A stretch of DNA of 26,557 nt from Treponema sp. UBA6988 (GTDB lineage: Bacteria > Spirochaetota > Spirochaetia > Treponematales > Treponemataceae). The notes under the pieces were generated by a model, which made no database searches, was not told the DNA's origin, and saw only the letters and a program-made list of their open reading frames with translations. Numbering within the stretch: position 1 is the stretch's first letter; the number at the start of each line of letters is the position of its first letter. Where the stretch lies: assembly GCA_002448445.1 (NCBI GenBank), contig DJYC01000023.1:2812-29368 (forward strand), given 5' to 3'. Below, piece after piece: positions 22,186-26,557 of this stretch. The translations under genes and the position numbers were made by a program.

Positions 22186-22501
22186 TTTGGTAACGATTTC
22201 AAAGATGATTTTGCACATTGAAAAAATCCAAGAATACATAAAAGATTTGGATTATGAAAGCTTTTCTAAAAATGAAATGATAGTAGAAGCCTGTGCTTTT
22301 AATTTTAGCCAAATTGGTGAGCTTTCGCATAGGTTGGAAGATGGATTTCAGAAAAGTAATCCTCTGATTCCTTGGAAAGCAATTTATGGGATGCGTAACA
22401 AAATCATTCACGATTACGATGGAATAAATCTGAAGGTTGTCTGGGAAACTATTACAGAAGATTTGCCTGTGCTTGCAACCCAGCTGAGAAAAATAATATA
22501 G
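22178..22501 (+). CDS. hepT: HepT-type HEPN ribonuclease toxin
   Basis: This 107-residue helical HEPN protein carries the RX4HXY active site as Arg 73, His 78 and Tyr 80 (MRNKIIHDYDG). HEPN toxins of this family dimerise and cleave RNA; Tyr 80 is the residue that MntA partners modify. LSHRLEDGFQ and PWKAIYGMRNK fit the family. The two genes overlap by eight bases, implying coupled translation with antitoxin first. It forms the downstream end of the AT-rich accessory block. Confidence 0.92.
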   Translation: MDNLVTISKMILHIEKIQEYIKDLDYESFSKNEMIVEACAFNFSQIGELSHRLEDGFQKSNPLIPWKAIYGMRNKIIHDYDGINLKVVWETITEDLPVLATQLRKII

Positions 22502-22554
22502 GCGCGGTTTAACACATTTTGCTATTCCTGTGGGCAGAAAGATGTTTGCAAATA

Positions 22555-22816
22555 CAAGCACGGCCGGGATTGGAGGGGCGGCGTAGCCGTTGCGGAACGA
22601 AGTGGAGTAATGGAGCGGGAAGGGACCCGCGGAACCCCGGAAAGCCCTTCAAAAATGGCCTCCTTGCCATTTTTGAGCCCGGGTTTTCTTGCAAAAACCC
22701 GCGAACTTCTGCGCAAACATTTGACGCGCCGTCCATGGCGCTGCTTGTTGGACAAGTAAAAAATGGCAAGATGTTCTTTTTTTTGTATTTGTTTTAACTA
22801 GGCAAGTGCCGCAAAA
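22555..22816 (+). repeat. Structured dispersed repeat, family 1, copy 4 (most complete)
   Basis: No gene is present in 22502-22887. The element begins GCACGGCCGGGATTGGAGG. Stem CGGC-GTA-GCCG is at 22579-22589 and GCGGG-AAGGGA-CCCGC at 22615-22630. GGAACCCCGGAAAGCCC follows. Hairpin 1 is TCAAAAATGGC (22649-22659), loop CTCCTT, GCCATTTTTGA (22666-22676). Hairpin 2 is CGGGTTTT (22680-22687) with AAAACCCG (22694-22701). Hairpin 3 is GCGCC (22726-22730), loop GTCCAT, GGCGC (22737-22741). The tail AAAAATGGCAAG (22759-22770) is complementary to 22663-22674. GGCAAGTGCCGCAAAA closes it at 22801-22816, as in copy 1. Confidence 0.85.
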
Positions 22817-22837
22817 ATCAGACGTGGCTTAAATTTG

Positions 22838-22866
22838 TGGACAAATCCCATGACTTAATGTATAAT
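22838..22866 (+). promoter_or_regulatory. Promoter of the TSCPD-purN operon
   Basis: TGGACA (22838-22843) and TATAAT (22861-22866) are 17 bases apart. The start site is about 20 bases before the ATG at 22888, leaving a short leader with a GTGGGGA ribosome-binding site. Confidence 0.75.
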
Positions 22867-22887
22867 TGAAAAGACGTGGGGATAAAA

Positions 22888-23130
22888 ATGGAAGAAATCA
22901 CTTACAAAACTACAGGCACTTGTTCTAAGGCCATTCATTTTGCGAAGGATGGCGACAAAATCACCAACATCCGCTTTGACGGCGGCTGCAACGGGAATCT
23001 TAAGGCTATTGCAAAGCTTTGCGAGGGCATGACTGCCAAGGAAATAGCAGGCAAACTGCTTGGAAACTTGTGCGGTGCAAAGAACACTTCATGTGCGGAT
23101 CAGCTTGCGAAGGCTGTAATGGCTAGCTAA
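22888..23130 (+). CDS. TSCPD-domain protein (TIGR03905-type)
   Basis: This 80-residue soluble protein is a stand-alone TSCPD domain. The name motif appears as NTSCADQLAKAV (67-77). FDGGCNGNLKAIAKLCEGMTAKEI (30-53) and TTGTCSKAIHF (8-18) are also typical. Cysteines 12, 34, 45, 62 and 69 could bind metal. The domain also occurs at the C-terminus of some ribonucleotide reductases, but the function of the short form is unknown. The ATG at 22888 is preferred over the GTG at 22876 because the ribosome-binding site lies between them. It is followed after nine bases by the next gene. Confidence 0.9.
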   Translation: MEEITYKTTGTCSKAIHFAKDGDKITNIRFDGGCNGNLKAIAKLCEGMTAKEIAGKLLGNLCGAKNTSCADQLAKAVMAS

Positions 23131-23139
23131 GAGAAAGAA

Positions 23140-24915
23140 ATGTATATTCAGTCTAAATTTTCACAGAACACAATTGAAAGAATCTTTGCCGATTTTCAGA
23201 TTAACAGTGGTGAAGAAGTCCTTTATGCAATCTGGCTTTCCGGCGGGCGCAAGGGTTTTGTTTTTACCGACAGGCGCTTTTACTGGAACATTAAGACTTC
23301 CATAGTGCGCAATTCGGAGGTTACGGACGTAAAGCTTCCTTCCAATATTATGGAAAAGAATGTTAACGGCCTTTCCGTAAAGATTATCAGCAAGGAAAAG
23401 GAAAAGACTTCTCCAACCAGCAAGTACCTTTATTTTGCCCTTATTTCCCACATTGGTCTTATCCGCTACGATGCGGCGCGTCTTTCCTACGACGAGGCTC
23501 TTAAGCTTAAGAAGATTTTTACCCAGTACATAAACGAGTCTACCCTTCCTGAACCCAGGCACAAGTCCTTTGCGGACAAGGTTTGGGCAAACAAAGAGAA
23601 TGCGGCCGACTTTCTCTGGTGCCTTAAGAACGGTTCTCTTTTTAAGAGGCAGCACAAGTATATTGCTACCCGGCAGGATATTGAGGCCCGCAACGAAAAG
23701 ATTACTTCCTATGAAGAGGAGGAAAATCTTTCCCAGGTTTACGAAGAGGAAGAAGATATTGAGCGTGAGGAAAGGGCAGATTCTTCGCTAGTGCAGGATT
23801 CTCGCTATGAGGCGGAGGACGGCAGTGCTGATGAAGATTCGTCTTCCCGCAGTGAGCTTTCTGCTGACGCTGGCACATCAGACATTGAGCCTGCTGCCGA
23901 TGAAGGCAGTGAAGGTGGCAGCGGAGACGGCGGTACGGAGGAAGAGCGCGAGGAATCTTCTGCATACGGATATGATGCTCAAGAGGAAGTTCCTCCCGGA
24001 CCCGGGCGCGAGTACGTTAGGGAAAGTGCCTACCAAAGGCCCTATGATGAAGACGAGGATGATTCTGATGAATCCGATGGAGAGAATAGTGAGGATGAGG
24101 AGGCTTCTGATGCAAGGAAAAAGCATTTTGTGCAGAGGAGGCTACGCGCTCTTTTAATCAGACAGAAGAGGGCAAAGGCCCGGAGGGAAGCTGAACGCTA
24201 TGCGGCTTCCCGCAAAAGTGAAGAAGAGCCTTATGAGGATGCACCACGCCAGAATGCGGCTTCTCAGGATGCCTATTCTTCCGATGCCGATGCGGCAGGG
24301 CATGATGATTCACGCCCGCTTCCCCTGCAGAACATTCACTACTATATATTTGACGTTTTTGTTACCCTTGTTTATGCAACGGCCAGCCTTTTTGCGGTAA
24401 AGCCAATCCTCTTTGCAAAGTCAATCGCAAAACCGCTCAACGGAATGGGAAGGTTCTTTGCTGAATTTGGAAAGCTCTTTTTCTTTGGCGACAAGGCCAC
24501 CGCAGCCCGTCTGTCTGAAATAGAAATCAGAAGCGACTACGTTACTGTTCTTATAGACAAGCGCAACTGCGTCTTTGCAGTCCTCCTGATTTTCTACCTT
24601 ATAGGACGCAGCCTGCTTATCCTGCGCAACAAGGAGGCCAACAAAAAGCTCTGCTTTATACTTATGCTTGGCTTTGTGCTGATATGCTTTTTGATGCCGG
24701 TAAAATTCTTTGTTTTCCTTCTGCTCGCCTTTGCCATTTACGGTGCCATGCAGTTTGCGGGAGGGGCTTCAAAGATGACGCTTTCGTGCAAGCTTTTTGC
24801 CTTCCTGCTTTTGTTTGGAATGGAATACTATCTTGTCCACCTCTTGCTTTACCCCGGTTTCCCGGATGTTATGGCAAACGTTGTTCAGATTCTAGGGCTG
24901 CATGCAAACTGGTAG
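23140..24915 (+). CDS. Membrane protein with PH-like N-terminus and long acidic linker
   Basis: This 591-residue protein has three parts. Residues about 1-135 look like a bacterial PH-type domain (GEEVLYAIWLSGGRKGFVFTDRRFYWNI, then beta-rich segments). Residues about 195-400 are low complexity and disordered, dominated by Glu, Asp and Ser, then switching to a basic stretch (KKHFVQRRLRALLIRQKRAKARREAERYAA) at about 325-360. Residues about 410-575 contain four to five hydrophobic helices. It is not a family I recognise. It starts nine bases after the TSCPD gene and ends 18 bases before purN, so it shares their promoter. The strongly skewed gaa/gag/gat codon block marks the linker. A membrane-anchored scaffold or sensor is possible; that is inference. 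Confidence 0.8.
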   Translation: MYIQSKFSQNTIERIFADFQINSGEEVLYAIWLSGGRKGFVFTDRRFYWNIKTSIVRNSEVTDVKLPSNIMEKNVNGLSVKIISKEKEKTSPTSKYLYFALISHIGLIRYDAARLSYDEALKLKKIFTQYINESTLPEPRHKSFADKVWANKENAADFLWCLKNGSLFKRQHKYIATRQDIEARNEKITSYEEEENLSQVYEEEEDIEREERADSSLVQDSRYEAEDGSADEDSSSRSELSADAGTSDIEPAADEGSEGGSGDGGTEEEREESSAYGYDAQEEVPPGPGREYVRESAYQRPYDEDEDDSDESDGENSEDEEASDARKKHFVQRRLRALLIRQKRAKARREAERYAASRKSEEEPYEDAPRQNAASQDAYSSDADAAGHDDSRPLPLQNIHYYIFDVFVTLVYATASLFAVKPILFAKSIAKPLNGMGRFFAEFGKLFFFGDKATAARLSEIEIRSDYVTVLIDKRNCVFAVLLIFYLIGRSLLILRNKEANKKLCFILMLGFVLICFLMPVKFFVFLLLAFAIYGAMQFAGGASKMTLSCKLFAFLLLFGMEYYLVHLLLYPGFPDVMANVVQILGLHANW

Positions 24916-24933
24916 CGCGGAAGGGGGAATGTG

Positions 24934-25560
24934 ATGAATATTGCGGTTTTTGTTAGCGGAGGTGGGACAAACCTCCAGGCTCTTATTGACTACGAAAAGA
25001 ATACGGCTGGCTGCCCTTACCACATTGTGCTTGTGGCTTCAAACACAAAAAAAGCTTACGCGCTAGAGAGGGCACGGCTTGCTGGGATTCCTGCCTTTGT
25101 AAGAAGCCCAGTTTCTGTTCTTGGGGCAGATAAGGCGGCGGTGGCTGACCGCGACCAAAAGCGTGAGGCTGTTAGCGATGCAATGCTTTCTCTTTGCAGG
25201 GAGCACAAGGCAGATGCTATTGTTCTTGCGGGCTATCTTTCTGTTCTTAAGGGCGCAATCATTGATGAATACAAGGACCGTATTGTAAACCTTCACCCGG
25301 CTTTGCTTCCGAAATTTGGCGGCGTTGGAATGTGGGGCGACAACGTGCACCAGGCGGTTCTTGCTTCTGGCGAAAAGGAAAGCGGCTGTACAGTTCATCT
25401 TGTGGATTCTGGCTGCGATACCGGTAAAATCCTTGTGCAGAAGAAAGTGCCTGTTATGGAGGGCGATACTGTGGAAAGCCTTTACGCCCGCATTGCTCCT
25501 AAGGAACACGAGGCTATTGTTGAGGGCGTATGTCTATTGGCACATGGGAATCAGTTTTGA
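24934..25560 (+). CDS. purN: Phosphoribosylglycinamide formyltransferase (GART)
   Basis: This 208-residue enzyme transfers a formyl group from 10-formyl-tetrahydrofolate to GAR in purine synthesis. VFVSGGGTNLQALID (5-19) binds the substrate phosphate. The catalytic triad is Asn 119, His 121 (VNLHPALLPKFGG) and Asp 162 (VDSGCDTGKI). GMWGDNVHQAVL with VKE-like ESGCTVHLVD is typical. The start may be the ATG at 24934 or the adjacent GTG at 24931, after GGGGGAAT. The last codons (GNQF and stop) lie within the terminal repeat of the MITE-like element at 25546-25737, so the C-terminus has been remodelled by the insertion; the catalytic core is intact. Confidence 0.95.
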   Translation: MNIAVFVSGGGTNLQALIDYEKNTAGCPYHIVLVASNTKKAYALERARLAGIPAFVRSPVSVLGADKAAVADRDQKREAVSDAMLSLCREHKADAIVLAGYLSVLKGAIIDEYKDRIVNLHPALLPKFGGVGMWGDNVHQAVLASGEKESGCTVHLVDSGCDTGKILVQKKVPVMEGDTVESLYARIAPKEHEAIVEGVCLLAHGNQF

Positions 25561-25737
25561 GCTCCACTACCAGCGAAATCTGTCTGAAGAATCCAGTGGG
25601 TTGTTTGCAAGAACCACCGTGCGGCGGTAATAGGTCTTTTGTTCACTTCGTTCGCTCCGCGCAAATAGATTTTCAGCCCACAACGCTACGCACTTGCTAC
25701 CGTTGTGTGCTTCTCGTTGCGCTAAAAACTGATTCCC
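25546..25737. repeat. MITE-like element (family 3) at the purN 3' end
   Basis: GGGAATCAGTTTT (25546-25558) and AAAACTGATTCCC (25725-25737) are perfect 13-base terminal inverted repeats bounding 192 bases. The interior matches the 9242-9371 element in reverse: CCACTACCAG, AAATCTG, GGCGGTAATAGGT, and TCCGCGCAAAT. A hairpin CACAACG (25679-25685) with CGTTGTG (25701-25707) encloses CTACGCACTTGCTAC, the complement of the loop at 26530-26543. No transposase is present. Confidence 0.8.
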
Positions 25738-25815
25738 TGTTGCTTTGCATAAAAAAATATTGTAAAAACTAATTTCCGTGCTCTTGGCACAAAAAATCTG
25801 ACAAGGCTTTTTGTT

Positions 25816-26436
25816 ATGGAAAAAAAATATCTAGCTCTTTCTTTTGATGATGGGCCCAACTGCACTACCACGGTTCATGACCTTGACCTGCTGGAAGAAT
25901 TTGGAATTCCCGCCTCATTTTTTTTAATCGGACAGAATATTACAGAGCGGACTGTGCCTGTTATAAAGAGGCAGCTGGAACTTGGCTGTACGGTAGAGTG
26001 CCATTCCTGGAGCCATCCCCGCATGGGCAGCATGACTGCCGGGCAGATTGAGGATGAGGTTTTCCGCACAGACACCCTTATTGAAAGGCATACGGGGAGA
26101 ATTCCTGAATTTTTTAGGCCACCCTACATTGACCTTTCTGAGACTCTGTTCAATAGCGTGGACAAGACCTTTATTTGCGGTGCAGACTGCCAGGACTGGG
26201 AAGATACCGTTTCTTGTGACGAGCGTGTAAGGATGGTTTTGGATTCCGCAAGGGAAGGGCAGATTTTTTTGCTTCACGACACAGAGGGGAACGAAAAGAC
26301 GGTTCAAGCCCTCAGGCTGATAATTCCAACTTTGCTTGAAAGGGGCTTTACTTTTGTTACGGTGCCTGAGCTTTTTAAGGTTTACGGTGTGAATCCCCAC
26401 GTTCGCGGTAAGATTTGGTCTAACGTGCTGGAGTAG
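25816..26436 (+). CDS. Polysaccharide deacetylase (NodB domain)
   Basis: This 206-residue enzyme of carbohydrate esterase family 4 removes N-acetyl groups from a polysaccharide such as peptidoglycan or chitin-like chains. The five NodB motifs are seen: SFDDGPN (Asp 11, Asp 12), HSWSHP with metal His 63 and His 67, RPPY (Arg 101), an Asp/Trp region DWED, and LLHD (His 154, Asp 155). It has no signal peptide or transmembrane helix. Most characterised family members are exported, so an intracellular substrate or another export route would be needed. AAGG precedes the ATG at modest spacing. It is a single gene; a family 4 repeat follows. Confidence 0.93.
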   Translation: MEKKYLALSFDDGPNCTTTVHDLDLLEEFGIPASFFLIGQNITERTVPVIKRQLELGCTVECHSWSHPRMGSMTAGQIEDEVFRTDTLIERHTGRIPEFFRPPYIDLSETLFNSVDKTFICGADCQDWEDTVSCDERVRMVLDSAREGQIFLLHDTEGNEKTVQALRLIIPTLLERGFTFVTVPELFKVYGVNPHVRGKIWSNVLE

Positions 26437-26460
26437 GGGAAGATGACAGCTAGGGCTTGT

Positions 26461-26557
26461 ACAGATGCTGAAACAAGTTCAGCATGACGGGCGTTGTTCC
26501 GGGCTTGGCCAGACCCTGAATCCACATTCGTAGCAAGTGCGTGCGAATGTGGCGTAG
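26461..26557 (+). repeat. Family 4 hairpin and truncated family 3 loop hairpin
   Basis: ATGCTGAA (26465-26472), loop ACAAG, TTCAGCAT (26478-26485), then GACGG, is a third family 4 variant. CCACATTCG (26522-26530) pairs with CGAATGTGG (26544-26552); its loop TAGCAAGTGCGTG matches the loop of the hairpin at 25679-25707 on the other strand while the stems differ. The window ends inside this element. Confidence 0.65.

Overview
The window looks like a chromosomal segment of a spirochaete, most likely a gut- or rumen-type Treponema. The main evidence is an elongation factor G of the spirochaete/mitochondrial type (P-loop AHIDSGKTT, with near-collinear blocks to mitochondrial EF-G1). A long cofactor-independent phosphoglycerate mutase, a CBS/DRTGG family II pyrophosphatase, a bacteriohemerythrin and several diderm-style exported proteins fit the same lineage. 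The genus is an inference from remembered family features; no search was run.

Layout, left to right. (1) 1-347: a dispersed structured repeat, then an exported, probably outer-membrane barrel protein (348-1895). (2) 2048-4844: fusA and a RecA/KaiC-like ATPase in one operon, closed by a clear terminator. (3) 5023-6390: a beta-helix lipoprotein. (4) 6624-8072: a sodium:alanine/glycine symporter preceded by three DNA dyads. (5) 8194-8951 (minus): a GNAT acetyltransferase overlapping a small upstream gene, laid out as a toxin-antitoxin pair. (6) 9445-10722: an O-acetylhomoserine sulfhydrylase-type enzyme. (7) 11251-12924 (minus): gpmI. (8) 12925-13627: repeats only. (9) 13628-14159 (minus): two small unknown genes. 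(10) 14321-14851: a one-helix membrane protein. (11) 15137-18360: a RadC-family protein with a repetitive acidic tail, a convergent bacteriohemerythrin, and the CBS pyrophosphatase. (12) 18803-19705: an EamA permease. (13) 19783-22501: an AT-rich accessory block with an unknown protein, an HNH endonuclease and an MntA/HepT toxin-antitoxin pair. (14) 22888-25560: a TSCPD protein, a PH-like/acidic/multi-helix membrane protein and purN in one operon. (15) 25816-26436: a polysaccharide deacetylase.

The most unusual content lies between the genes. At least four families of dispersed, highly structured intergenic elements occur. Within each family the loops and flanks are conserved while the stems differ completely between copies and still pair. 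One family (copies near 13081-13312, 18405-18607 and 22555-22816) carries three hairpins with near-constant loops (YTCCTT-like and NTCCNT-like). Its distal tail repeats the 5' arm of hairpin 1 and could pair with the 3' arm instead, giving two mutually exclusive folds that covary between copies. Another family is MITE-like with terminal inverted repeats that also change in concert; one copy supplies the last codons of purN. Either selection on an RNA or single-stranded DNA structure, or hairpin-templated correction during replication, could explain this pattern.

The annotated genes are mostly core metabolism and translation plus two toxin-antitoxin modules; no CRISPR array, tRNA, rRNA, transposase or prophage was seen.
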